The notes beneath the pieces are model-generated. The model was not told where the DNA came from. It did no database searches and saw nothing but the letters and a program-made list of their open reading frames with translations. DNA of 64,000 bases from positions 40,630,982-40,694,981 of the forward strand of contig OW388293.1 in the NCBI GenBank assembly GCA_936450465.1, written 5' to 3'. The translations under genes and the position numbers were made by a program. Below are positions 34,201-43,381 of the stretch, piece by piece; the stretch's first letter is position 1, and the number at the start of each line of letters is the position of its first letter. This DNA comes from Gibbula magus (Eukaryota; Mollusca; Gastropoda; Trochida; Trochidae).

Positions 34201-35159
34201 GTGGGGAAAGATATTTAATAGATAATTATAATCTAATATTGTACCTTTGATCTTATATTTTGACTGTAGTTTATCAAAAGGCATAAAACCGTGTTCATCA
34301 CACAATTCTTTTATTGTCAATAAACCCTTTCTAGTCCAATTTCTAATAATATGGTTAGGATTGTTATAGTTCTGGTTGAGCCATTTTTGAAAGTGTATAT
34401 GTAGGTTCTCTATATCATTTTGGTTTATGAGAAAAAATTGCGTTCTGTTCTGTTCTGTACAACTTAAATTTTCATTGACAAAGCTTTTGATTAAGATTTG
34501 AGAAGATTTTTCATAAAGTTAAAAAGAGCGGTGATACAATGAGGAGGGGATAATTGCATGGGGTTGGGGCGATAAAAATATAATATTTTGCTTATGAGTC
34601 ACATTCCTTTCCATGCTAATGTTATTTAGGGCATTTGAGAAAGGTATTAACAATGTATGACTTCAGAAAACATTGTTTTAGATCTTCGACCATAAATAAT
34701 ACATCATGTAAATCCTGATGAGCTTCAGAGTCAATCGCTCTATTTCATTTGCTTTATGTATACACATTAAAAACTAAATTATTAATTCTTTATTTTGCAG
34801 ATTGGAATGGCAATTTTACAGAAATGTGCGGGCATTACGAGTCTTTCCACTTGTCCTGGTTGAAACACCAGCACGTCCATCCTGTTCTCTTCAACAACCT
34901 TAAGAAGGATCTGCCCCGGGAACTTCACAGAACGCTCGTCTTCCTTCAAAACTCTACACAGATCACGGGAAATGTGCATTGTGCTTTAAATAACTCAAGA
35001 GGAATCGTGAAACGAGATCATTCTAAAAACTTGCCTCGTCATCTTTTTTACCCAAAGGATAAGAAGCAGAAGTTGAATTTGATCATCGAGAAATTGTCAA
35101 GCGCTTATAGTAGTCGGTTCCCAGAAGAGGCGCAGCTGATGAGCAAATGGGTCTTGTGA
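22247..35159 (+). CDS. WSCD-like type II Golgi sulfotransferase, 4 exons, 315 aa
   Basis: Coding exons are 22247-22258, 23184-23520, 32246-32485 and 34801-35159 (stop TGA 35157-35159). Donors are GTAAGT, GTAGGT and GTAAGA; acceptors are TTACAG, TTCAG and TTGCAG; phases agree throughout. The ATG at 22247 is the only start that joins exon 2 in frame; exon 2 has no ATG, and an in-frame stop lies just upstream at 22235. A short basic cytosolic end is followed by a membrane anchor at about residues 16-32, then a stem of six 5-residue LPQET-type repeats (51-80) with two N-glycosylation sequons. The catalytic part has the PAPS 5'-phosphosulfate loop PGSGNTW (101-107), KTH (148-150) and the 3'-phosphate segment CILLMRNPFEAF (162-173). 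These match the sulfotransferase half of WSC-domain sulfotransferases; no WSC domain is present. The likely role is transfer of sulfate from PAPS to a glycan or protein in the Golgi; the acceptor is unknown. The 12-nt first coding exon is the least certain part. Confidence 0.82.
22639..22995 (-). pseudogene. Coding-like relic, antisense in intron 1 of the sulfotransferase gene
   Basis: On the minus strand a frame starting near 22995 (MHFDSVDVAMEASPKKLKL) shifts once around 22925-22935 into a second frame. That frame runs through FEANANLVKSVIAICDIGY and TWAQHYQLEWKEQSKQWKH to a stop at about 22639. Codon and residue composition (W, Y, E, K balance) look like real protein, unlike surrounding AT-rich DNA. 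I do not recognise the family. It may be a frameshifted relic or two exons of an unidentified gene. Confidence 0.35.
23326..23416 (+). repeat. 15-bp coding minisatellite in the sulfotransferase stem
   Basis: About six 15-bp units of the form ATTGCCACAGGAAAC encode LPRKS, LPQTT, LPQET, LPQEL, LPQET and LPQNS in frame. The repeat lies between the membrane anchor and the catalytic domain, where length change is tolerated. Confidence 0.85.
23780..24180. repeat. Degenerate minisatellite, about 36-38 bp unit
   Basis: Units carry CACGTGTGGTGTGAA, then TTTTATTAGCTGAA and an ATCTGTA or ATTTTGC linker, roughly ten imperfect copies. It begins about 260 bp after the exon 2 donor and lies wholly in intron 2. 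Each unit contains CACGTG or a near match (E-box), probably by chance of repetition. Confidence 0.8.
24181..27130. other. Intron 2 sequence, mostly unremarkable
   Basis: AT-rich intronic DNA with one foldback element at 25531-25697. The open frame at 24415-24756 has no recognisable domain and AT-driven composition. Nothing else could be supported. Confidence 0.45.
25531..25697. mobile_element. Foldback MITE, 167 bp
   Basis: The arms GAACTAGTTTTATGGATATA and the complement TATATCCATAAAACTAGTTC enclose partly complementary inner arms (GCGACGTT-type and AACGTCGC). Phrases such as AATAAAGAAGTTG and ATCCATAAA recur near 39913-39945 and 46945-46960, so it belongs to a dispersed family. Confidence 0.75.
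27205..29798. mobile_element. 2.6-kb palindrome: two nearly identical 0.88-kb arms in opposite orientation
   Basis: Left arm 27205-28082 and right arm 28901-29798 are inverted copies with very few differences by eye. Each arm has an outer 150-bp palindromic MITE (27209-27358, mirrored at about 29646-29796; ACAATAACTAACGAGTGACG termini). Each also has an inner segment bounded by ATTACCCATATG and its complement. The clearest difference is near 27720: the left arm lacks about 20 bp present on the right, between two copies of TGACGTCAT. The loop (28083-28900) holds unique DNA, a second palindrome (28383-28530) and minisatellite. Confidence 0.88.
28383..28530. repeat. Foldback palindrome in the loop of the large palindrome
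   Basis: The arms starting AGAATCTCACCCTCGTGTCT return as the complement ending GAGGGTGAGATTCT around a small centre (CCTCGGCAAGCCTCGG). The arms are about 65 bp with few mismatches. Confidence 0.85.
30893..30995. repeat. Foldback palindrome next to the minisatellite end
   Basis: GGATATGGTATTGTTGTGGA is mirrored by TACAACAATACCATATCC, with CCTGATAG/CTATCAGG and GGATGCGAAGCATCC at the centre. It directly follows the last minisatellite unit. Confidence 0.82.
31177..31255 (+). tRNA. tRNA-like sequence, probably a tRNA pseudogene or SINE head
   Basis: An A-box-like TGGCGCAGTAGACTAAGGCG and a B-box-like GGGTTCGAGACGC are spaced as in tRNA-Leu-type genes. The T-arm stem does not pair properly (ACGGG against CGCAC) and I could not fold a good acceptor stem. 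A functional tRNA is unlikely. Confidence 0.35.
31620..32180 (-). pseudogene. Non-LTR retrotransposon reverse transcriptase fragment
   Basis: The minus strand reads, with frame breaks, a FDTVN-like segment, then SGVKQGCKLSPTLFSININD and LLLHTDDIDS (the YADD catalytic motif decayed to HTDD), then PDEASLQNMLNCLTQWCRKS and TKIIHFR. This order is that of LINE reverse transcriptases. It is 5'- and 3'-truncated and frameshifted. It lies just upstream of sulfotransferase exon 3. Confidence 0.82.
32486..33890. other. Intron 3, first part, nothing recognised
   Basis: AT-rich intronic DNA without coding character or clear repeats; the short frames are not credible genes. Confidence 0.45.
33895..34490 (-). 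pseudogene. L1/Tx1-like LINE ORF2 C-terminal fragment
   Basis: The minus strand keeps a long open frame from about 34480 to 33898. It includes NDIENLHIHFQKWLNQN, IIRNWTRKGLLTIKELCDEH, DKLQSKYKIKG, WEMIFNDCEVDWNNIFYSY and KLTDFQYRVLQRVIHTKKK. The W-N-IF then KL-FQYR-L-R motif order is that of the region after the reverse transcriptase in L1-clade elements. The catalytic domain is absent. It is located in intron 3 of the sulfotransferase gene. Confidence 0.75.
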
Positions 35160-35610
35160 ACACTTGGTGTGTTTGTGGAGCGGGGTGTCGTGTTACAAAT
35201 TCTTACATAACATGTACTTTTCAAGACTTTCGAAACCTACCTCATCTGACAATAGTATATATTTGTTTTTTTACTCGTCCTGTTTTGTTTTTATCGGCAG
35301 TGGGATCTTCCAGTAACACTCATCCAGAATCTAGGTTCTAATCAAAGTTGTCAATGTGATAAAAGTTTACAATGTGAGAAACGTTGACATTGTGATAAAC
35401 GTTTTCTATTTGTTTTCGTTTCGTTGGATTTGGACCTTGTTAGGTGATAGACCTGCTTCCGGAGCAGAACTACAAAACCCTTCATCATATCTGAAACTCA
35501 GCATGTGTATTACCCACTAACTGAACATATACAACTACCTGTCTAATGTGTTTTATAAATTATGTGGAACCGGTGGGATATGTCATCTTCTGATGACACT
35601 TGTTGTTATT

Positions 35611-36567
35611 ATACCCCCGCTACGAGGTAACCGGGGGTTTATAGCGGTCGGTCATTCCGTCCGTCCGTCCGCCCGTCCGTCTTTCCGTCCGGTCAATTTT
35701 CTCAAAAACCGTCAAAGGTACATCAACCAAACTTTGTAAAGTTGTTAACCATGTTCTTCCGATCGCGCTCAGACAATTTTCAATTTTCTAGGATTTAAAT
35801 TCTTTTATTTGTCGTTTCCATGGAAACGTCACTTTTTGGACTTAGTTTTATTGTGTTCAATCGGGACAAGTTTTCTTGGAAACTGTTCAAACTAAGTGAA
35901 TGAAATTTTGGTTGTGAGTATTCATGACCATACTCTTCATCGAGTACGAAAACCAGTTCCGAAATATTATTTTTTACGGAGTTATGGCCCTTGAATCCGA
36001 AATTGAACTTAGTACCAAAAGAACTGTGATGCTCCAATGGGGACAAGTTTTCTCGGCAACTATTACATCTAGGTGAATGAAATTTAATATGGAGGTAGTC
36101 CAGATGATACTCTTCATCGAGTTTAAAATCCATTTCCGAAATATTATCATTTTACGGAGTTATGGCCCTTGAATCCAAAATTGAACTTTGTACCAAAAGA
36201 TCTGTGATGCTCCACTTGGGACAAGTTTTCTCGGCAACTATTACATCTAGGTGAATGAAATTTAACATGTAGGTAGTCCAGATGATACTCTTCCGAAATG
36301 TTATTTTTACGGAGTTATGAAGCCCTTGTAATTGAACTGGTACAAATTACCGGTGTGATGCTCTAATGGGAAAATTTTAGTTACCTGAAAAATATTACAT
36401 CTGGGTCAATGAAATTTTGTAATAACAAAGCCAGTTCCCAAAATTATTTTGGACAATATTATGATGCTTGAAGCTGTTTTCTAAACATAGTAACCTTCAC
36501 ATCTATAATTCTCAATGGACGGATAGCAGATGACGGGGGTATGTGAGCCATGCTCACTTTTTTCTTG
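35611..36567. repeat. ATACCCCCG long repeat, copy 1
   Basis: It starts ATACCCCCGCTACGAGG, then a CCGTCCGTCCG run and CAATTTTCTCAAAAACCGTC. It continues through near-repeats of about 178 bp carrying TTTTTACGGAGTTATGGCCC and GGGACAAGTTTTCTCGG, and ends GGGGGTATGTGAGCCATGCT. Copy 2 is at 60692-61840. The minus-strand ORFs here arise from the 178-bp repeats and are not genes. The repeat sits inside an older one whose flanks (GGAGCAGAACT, CATGTGTATTAC, CACTAACTGAA) recur at about 36710-36785. Confidence 0.82.
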
Positions 36568-37985
36568 TTTGGTTTACCAACTATCTTTATGTTTTTATTT
36601 TGCCAAATAGGTTGTGTTAATACATTTCTAGCAATTATCCATCGGTATGTAATCGCCCTGTCCGTCTATCTGTCCATCCGTCTGACCGTTCCTCCTTAAT
36701 CATTTCGTGTCCGGAGCAGAACTCGAAAACCGTTCATGATATATTTCTGAAACGTTTGCATGTGTATTACTCACTAACTGAAGTGGTACCCATTGATATC
36801 TTCAGTATTAATCTTCTTTAACGAAACAAGTTGCATAATCTTGAGGATAAACGATAATTGCACATTTCAATATCTTTCTACTGGATGTAATATTCCTAAA
36901 AGCAAAAGGATTGCTATTGAGAACAATGTGAACTTTTAACTGTGGCACAATTAAGAAATGTATTTGGGTGCAATTTCCTAGGACACCGAGGAATAATAAA
37001 AAAAATTCCACAAGTGTATACTCATGTTAATTTGAATCACTTCCCAGATCAATATTTGTCACGAACACAATGGAAGAAACCATGAATAAATGAGAGAAAC
37101 ATTGCCAGTTGACTTTTTAATAAACCAAGTTCACATATTGGTTCAGAAACTGTATTTTGCCGTTTTCCAAAACCATGCTCAAAATTAATGAATTTGAATA
37201 TTATATACAAAATCTCAAGATGTTAGATTACAGTCATGTTGAATTTTGTAAGTTCACTGTCACGATCATGAAAATTATTTACGCTACACTGAAATAATAT
37301 AGGACCTAATGGGAAAACGGCGATTCTTGCAACACTTGTGGCACCGTGCTGTAATTCTAAACGTAAATTTGAAATACCTTTAAATTTAAATTAGGTACAC
37401 CTCAATAACACCAGAAAAATAAAGAAAAACATCTTGGTTACTTTTTAAAAATTTGGTTGAGGACCCAAACATCGAATCAATGGGTAGCCTTGGGCCTAAA
37501 TTATCCCCAAATTTCTGCCTAAAGCAATTCCCGTAACATCATATAATAAAATTCACAAAGGTTTTTTTGCTTTTTTGTAATTGTTTTTTGTGTGGCTTAC
37601 CCCGCTTTGAATGAACAATAAACGGTGATAACAAATGAGTGGGATCGTTTTTTGGAGCGATGCCGATGGCCAATATTTGGGGACATATACGGTTGGGAAA
37701 TGTAATGTAACCTTGTTGGTAGTAATTAAGTCCTTTTTTCCAAACCCTTGGTTGATATTGATCAGAGTTTGGTAAAAAGGACACATAAAAGCTTTCAGGA
37801 ATGCAAGATATAAGGGGTGACATGTGTTGGAAATCAGCCGGGTTTTGCGGAGAAATATATAGGAGATAGGTACTTACGTTCATTTGCGACTGTCACCAAT
37901 TCAAAGCGTATTTTTTTAAAATCTAATGTGGAATGGGCCCTTAGATCGGCAACATGGCTGCCCTTGCTCCTTTACTCTATGTTAT
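36568..37985. other. Intergenic DNA, old repeats only
   Basis: A relic resembling the 35.4-kb flank (TCCGTCTATCTGTCCATCCG, then CGGAGCAGAACTCGAAAACC) is at 36660-36790. A phrase near 37440-37465 recurs at 15390-15415. No gene is supported; the overlapping minus-strand frames at 37539-37883 lack recognisable features. Confidence 0.45.
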
Positions 37986-37989
37986 ATAG

Positions 37990-38040
37990 GGTGTAGTTTT
38001 TTTTTACCTACGCTTTACCTACGTTTTAAGGACGATATCG
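37990..38040. mobile_element. Single end of the CGATATCG MITE family
   Basis: TTTTACCTACGCTTTACCT followed by ACGTTTTAAGGACGATATCG matches the right half of the MITE at 3428-3571. It abuts the DIRS-like relic, so part of the apparent upstream ORF is MITE sequence. Confidence 0.65.
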
Positions 38041-38059
38041 TGATCAGAAGGTCCGAACT

Positions 38060-38546
38060 ACAAGTATTGACAATATTGACAAAATGTGCCGGTTTTATGA
38101 AAACAACAGCAACGCTACTATGGACGATTGAATCTCCCTATCGTGTGACGGAAGCCTTATTAAGTGACATTGTTACTGTTCAGCGGGCTGGACTTGCATA
38201 CGTCAGAGACGAGTATTCTTCACTGTTTGTGAAGTCCCAGTTTGACGGCGAGACGTCAAAGATTTTTCGGGCGCTTCAACGAAACACAAATGCTTTACCG
38301 GAGACTGCAGTGTCTACGTTGACGAAGACATGTACACTAGCGTCAGCTAAGAATCAAGGCTACAGTGATAATTATAACAGACAATGTTCTGGCCGTGGCA
38401 GATTCAACAGTCGTTACTACAACCAAGTAAGAGGAGCCTACAGTGGCAATCAGACATCCAACAACAGCGGCTACAGTGGACAAGGATTTCGTCGATTTGG
38501 ATCATATCCAAATGCATCATTCAACCTGCCGAGAACCAGTTTATAA
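38060..38546 (+). pseudogene. DIRS-like element, gag-type or pre-RT segment
   Basis: The open frame encodes ALLSDIVTVQRAGLAYVRDE and ALPETAVSTLTKTC. It then runs into a Gly/Arg/Asn/Ser/Tyr-rich tail (GRGRFNSRYYNQVRGAY) ending LPRTSL. It lies immediately upstream of the reverse transcriptase relic in the same orientation, as the first ORF does in DIRS elements. The N-terminal part is missing or replaced by the MITE fragment. Confidence 0.6.
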
Positions 38547-38582
38547 GACGATTCCGCGGGAGATAGACTATGAACTTACATT

Positions 38583-39535
38583 TTGATCATTGGGACGAAA
38601 TTAATACACCTAGCACTGTTTTGTCAACGTTTTGAAAAAGGTGTTTCTATTCCCTTTAACGTCCCAATTGTGCCTTTATTTGAATTGAAAAACAAATATT
38701 TGAACAGTAAGGAATCACGATTTGTAGACAATGCAATAGAACACTTTTTAGCTTCGGTGTTATTTTTGTAACCAGACATAGACCATATTGTGTACACCCT
38801 ATTTCTGTAGTACCAAAGTAAGGTGAAAACAAATACAGACTTATGGTAAATGCACGATATCTGAATTCTTTTATCACTGTAAAGCAAAATATGAAGATAT
38901 ATCTTGTTTGAAAGATCTTTTAGAAACTGATGATGAGTTGGTTACGGTTGATTTAACAAATGGGTTTTATCACGTGAAAGTCAAGCCAGATTGTCGGCAG
39001 TGTCTAGGCATACAATGGAGAGGCAGATATTTTGTGTATAATGTTCTATATTTTGGGTGTAACATTTCTCCGTATTATTTTCATAAGATAATTCGGGAGG
39101 TAGTGGTGTACCTCAGATCACTTGGTCTCAGAATAACAAGTTGGGTGGATGATTTTCTGTTGTGTTCACATGACATTGTTACAGACAGGGATATCTCCCT
39201 GTCCATACTGTCGAGGCTTAAGCTTGGTCTCGAAGTGAACTTTGACAAATCTAGCTTGGAACCGAGAAAATCAAAAACTTATCTTGGGTTCTGAGAGGAT
39301 TCCCTCTTTGAAAACAGAGGATCAAAGCGTTGGATAGAGATATTCGAAGAATTCTAAGCAAGCCCAATAGATCAGCTCGTAGACTCGCGCAGATAGCAGG
39401 AAAGTGTGTTTTCATGACTAGAGGTGTGTTCCCTGGAAAACTGAAGTTACGGGGTGGGTACAGGCTACTTTCGACAAGAACTTCATGGGCGAGTTGTTCA
39501 CAACCGACAACCAAGAGTAGCCCCAGATAGACACA
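38583..39535 (+). pseudogene. DIRS-like reverse transcriptase / RNase H relic
   Basis: With frameshifts it reads KLIHLALFCQRFEKGVSIPF, KYRLMVNARYLNSFITV, LVTVDLTNGFYHVKVKPD, then the catalytic SWVDDFLLCSHD and EPRKSKTYLGF. A later piece reads RRILSKPNRSARRLAQIAG and LPG-type GVFPGKLKLRGGYRLL. This order is that of DIRS/Ngaro-type polymerases. Frame breaks lie near 38770-38800, 38888-38895 and 39294. Confidence 0.82.
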
Positions 39536-39589
39536 TTGAAAAGTCACTAATAGCGTTTATCCTACCTCATTTAAGAATGCCGATCCCTG

Positions 39590-39950
39590 ATTGGTCCACG
39601 TGACCATTAACAAATATCAATAAATACCGCCATACGGGTTGATAAATCTTCCCGAGGGTGATAAATAAATGAATAAAGCATGCATTGACGTCAATCATTC
39701 CATGTCAAGTGACACAGGTTAAAGGTCATGATTGTCGATGGATCAGCTGTTTTCTGTCAAAAATTTTCTTTGTTTCTTTTAATGATATTTTGAGACATGC
39801 GGTAGATAAATACGTTATAACATTCAGTTTGTTCGGGTGACATCGTAATTTATCATTTGTAAGTGTTTATACAACTCGCTTACGGCTCGTTGGATAAACA
39901 CTAACGTCGCTATTGTTAATAAAGAAGTTGATGATCCATAAAATATTTGT
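39590..39950. repeat. Foldback-type repeat between DIRS pieces
   Basis: AT-rich sequence with GATTGGTCCACGTGACC, CCCGAGGGTGATAAATAAAT, AACTCGCTTACGGCTCG and ATAAAGAAGTTGATGATCC phrases shared with other foldback elements of the window. It probably separates the polymerase relic from the possible recombinase relic. Confidence 0.5.
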
Positions 39951-40170
39951 CTTCTGAATATTTCTCCTGGTTTCCAACTTCAGAATGTATACCCTTTTTC
40001 TTAGGTTTGACATGCACGTGCATCATGTTGTTTCACGCATATACAAGGAACCTTATCCATCGACCTGCGTTGAGGCGTCAAGTTTTGGACCAAGTCATTG
40101 CAATATGGCATTTCAAGGTGTGTGGTAATTCATGATTATCAAAGCCAAGGATAATGATCCGTAATATGTA

Positions 40171-40386
40171 GTGAAGCGTTGGATGTATGTAATCAATTGT
40201 AGCTTAACTCATCGAGTTCCGTTTACTGCTGCGACTTTGTGTGAATACTTTATTGTCATGTCTGAAAACTCAAGTGATTCTAAATTTTTGGAAGGATGTA
40301 TAGAAGCCAGTAAATTCTATTGTAAATCCATAACGTCCATTGAAAAGAAATTTCAACTCCAAATGTTACCATACCTCCAACAATGA
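40171..40386 (+). pseudogene. Possible tyrosine recombinase N-terminal relic of the DIRS element
   Basis: The frame KRWMYVINCSLTHRVPFTA then LCEYFIVMSENSSDSKFLEG and ASKFYCKSI resembles the SAM-like N-terminal domain of DIRS tyrosine recombinases (W, then P-T-A, then a helix with L-SENSS-SK). It is in the expected downstream position and orientation. The catalytic R-H-R-Y part was not found. This is weak evidence. Confidence 0.35.
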
Positions 40387-40712
40387 ATACGCATACAACT
40401 CGTCATAAATATCGCACCACTCTATTTTGATCACTAAGTAAAACTGGATCTTCAACCTCAAACACTTGGTGCCTTGGAAAACACTTTAAACTGTTTAGAT
40501 GGCCTGGTATGAAGCTTCAGTTACAAGTGACAACACAAGACCGAATTTTGGCACTAATTGAAGGTTTCATTGTAGCAAACGAAAGTTCACTAAGATTAAT
40601 CGAAAAATAAGGTGAATAAGTATGGCTGCTGAGATCGTTACAACAAAAACACACGAAAATTCAATTTACAGAAATGTTAACACACTATCAAGGTCCAAAA
40701 TGACTGGTAGAT

Positions 40713-41045
40713 TCAATATCTGGTGTAACCACCTCACACTCTGATAACATTTTGCACACGCTGTCTCATGCTAGCCATCAGACGTCTGAATGTCTGTTGG
40801 GGAATATGACTCATCATGCAAAGCCTGGGTCAACTCCTGAAGGGTTTGCACTGGAGGATCCCTTGCTCTCACTCAACGTCCCAAAATGTCCAACAAATGT
40901 TCAATGGGATTCATGTCTGGACTTCTGACTGGCCGCAGTAGTGCTGAACAACGGCTTGTGCACGGTGTGGTCTGGCATTATCGTCCATGAAGATTGGACG
41001 TGAGGCGAAAGCGTGGTTGTCGAAATGAGGGACTACATGTACTTT
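40713..41045 (-). pseudogene. Tc1-like transposase relic
   Basis: On the minus strand: PIFMDDNARPHRAQAVVQHY (second catalytic Asp region), then after a frame break RSPDMNPIEHLLDILG (third acidic residue in IEH), then VRARDPPVQTLQELTQAL and RRLMASMRQRVQNVI ending GGYTRY. These are the C-terminal motifs of Tc1 family DD34E transposases. Several stops and frameshifts are present and the N-terminal DNA-binding half is absent. Confidence 0.88.
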
Positions 41046-41243
41046 TACGCAATAGAACTTAGAGGAATTGGTTTTTTTACTAAAATTAATGCGTAATTTA
41101 CGCAAATACGCAGCTTATCTGTAGCTCTGGCTACTGCCTTTCACCAAAGGGGGATATTTTATGGACGACTCCTTTACTTTTTCGCACTATCAATTAGAAT
41201 AGATTAAACATAAAATTTAACCACGGGGTCGGTTTGTAAGCTT

Positions 41244-41380
41244 GATAAAACATGCCAAAGGGTGTTTATGAGATTTAAAACCCTTACCCTCGGGATAAAC
41301 ACTCGGGGCTAACACCCCTCGTGTTTATCCCTCGGGTTGAGGGTTTTAAATCCCATAAACACCCTTTGGCATGTTTTATC
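41244..41380. repeat. Foldback palindrome, about 65-bp arms
   Basis: GATAAAACATGCCAAAGGGT is mirrored by ACCCTTTGGCATGTTTTATC. Inner arms include TTTAAAACCCT and GATAAACACTCGGGG against CCCCTCGTGTTTATC. The loop is only a few bases. Confidence 0.85.
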
Positions 41381-41547
41381 CTATACATATAACCAATAAG
41401 CGACGATAACCCCAGATTTGCAATGGTAGATATTGAAGATGATCTTGTAGAAGACCTTGTACAAATCGAGCAAAATTGTGTTTGCTCAAAAATGTCTGCT
41501 TGCTGTCCTTTGATATTTGCTAATACTTCACAGCCATAGCATTCTCT

Positions 41548-41890
41548 ACCTACAGAGGTAACTCTCTTCAGATTTCCGATCCTAACCTCTTTTTCGCTTG
41601 AAATCGAGGGCAGAAGCAAAATCCCCTAGCGGAGGAAAGCGGAACCTCATACTCTATCACTGCTTCTTAACCAATGAAAACAAACTTTCAGCGGCTATGT
41701 CGAACGAGTGATTTCAAAGATCTAGGCTTTTTACTGAAAACGGTATTGGTCATTAGCATATGTCCTTCGAACATGTCTGATGTAAATAACACAAATGAAA
41801 TATTTTTGGTATTTGTCTCTGTTTTGGTCTTCTTTATTCATAAACATGTTTATGATCAATAGTTTTCACAAAATCAAAAAGCATATTTAT
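41548..41890. repeat. Uninterrupted copy of the repeat split by the SINE at 4.2 kb
   Basis: The phrases listed for 4010-4645 occur here in the same order, with ATTAGCATATGTCCTTCGAA continuous across the point where the SINE is inserted at 4.2 kb. Confidence 0.78.
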
Positions 41891-42436
41891 TTCGGGGGAA
41901 ACGCATTAAACGAGAAAAGGTTAGGATAGGAAATCTAAACTTTTAAGGTATTAACCTCTGTGGGAAGAGAATGACACAAGCTTTGTAAGTGAAAACGTGA
42001 ATTGTACCGACGACGCCCCACGGACGGACTCCCGGCGTTAACCCCATGCCATAATCCCATCTGGTTCTATTTGACCTAATATGAGCTAAAACGTATCTTA
42101 GCTGCGATTGTGAAAGTATTCACCATGGAGGGATAAGAGAGCATTTATAGAAAGAATAACATATTTCTACTGTCTTCTTTTCAAAAATATATTGAAGCGT
42201 GTCACTTACGCATTTAGAGATTATGATAATGTTTGGACGGTTGCATGACAGGACATGCCTGTCATCGTCTGGAACACAGTCGGGACGTAACAGTTAGTCA
42301 GTGATTCCTTCTAATTTGTTACTTACGGTTATATGTCCCTTAAAATCTTAACCTCTGCTGATATTCGATATCTTTTAGTCTAACGTTGACACAGATTTTG
42401 GATCAGTTGAAAATATATTTTATAAATATGTCTTAC

Positions 42437-42670
42437 GTTTTACAAATACCCCAAGGTTAACAAAAGTTGTGTGATTGTGTGTGTTGAGTCGGTTGAACTC
42501 CGCGATGAAGGCTTCAAAGGGGTTGCGTATCAGTAGAATACACCTGTCATACACATGTGTGAAGTGACGGTGGGTATCGATCGCCACCACCCGGCCGTCA
42601 CGGACCCCTCCCCAGGGGAACCCATTATGATGCAAAGAGGAATCATTGTATATAGCCCCGGTTGCGATAC
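42437..42670 (-). CDS. Orphan paralogous sulfotransferase exon (WSCD-like exon 3)
   Basis: The 234-nt exon matches exon 3 of the sulfotransferase gene (32246-32485). It keeps the same acceptor (TTTCAG then GTATCGCAACCGGGGC), the same donor context (TTTGTAAAACGTAAGA), the same entry phase and one open frame. It encodes GIATGAIYNDSSLHHNGFPW and the 3'-phosphate segment CILLIRNPFEAFIAEFNRL. It is 6 nt shorter overall. The conserved KTH is DTH. I found no matching exon 2 upstream or exon 4 downstream on the minus strand in this window, so it is either one exon of a gene with other exons elsewhere or diverged, or an isolated duplicated exon. Confidence 0.75.
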
Positions 42671-43380
42671 CTGAAATAGAAGAAAACGTGTTCAATAAAT
42701 AGAAGGGACATTTTAACAGTGTTATTGACGTCTAATCTCAGTAACTTTACATCGAGAGTTTAATATATTATGTTAACCCTTTCACGACTAAGAAACCAGA
42801 ACGCTAATACGTTTTCTGGCCTCTGTTGAGGCTTTAGGGGTGAAAGCTAGGGTTACAGTGGATCTAAATATGACCCAAATCAAATAAGATATCCCCCGTT
42901 CACCTTTCGTGTGCAACAAAATGTAGTTCAAATCGACCAAACATGTTTCACGCAGAAAACAGACCATAGAACTAGAGATGAAGAATTTAAGACCTCAGTT
43001 TGTGAATTTACTTTGAATTCACGAGAGTGGCACAACAAGTCTTTACACTTGTAAATAATCTAAAACAACTGTTGTGTAAACACCCTCTCAGTTCGCATAG
43101 AATAGTTTTTAACTGGAACTAGTATGACTTAATGCTTAGTAGAATGTATATCTTGGGAGAAAAATATATTTTATAAAGATTTCCAGTTAGGCCTCGGTGA
43201 AGCGGACATTGTTGATACTACTGTTATTCGAGTTACAGCACGCTGTGTGGGAGCTGCATGGGTTTTGCGAATAGAAACAAAAGAAAAAGTAGAATTAATA
43301 ATTGTCAATGTTGCACGATTCTTATATCTAACCAATTCTTTTGTATTGCAGTACTAAATTCAGCATGGCTCTGCAACTTA
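42671..43380. other. Intergenic, nothing recognised
   Basis: No coding frame or repeat could be supported between the orphan exon and the zinc-finger-like relic. Confidence 0.4.
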
Positions 43381-43381
43381 C

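Noticed and set aside
35795..36133. Minus-strand 112-codon ORF, with its 165-codon relative at 61118-61615
   Set aside because: Both are read-through of the about 178-bp internal units of the ATACCCCCG repeat; the unit is nearly a multiple of three, so similarity is repeat-derived.
37926..38546. A single 206-codon ORF as an intact gene
   Set aside because: Its first third is translated MITE sequence (CGATATCG family), and the rest is a retroelement relic.
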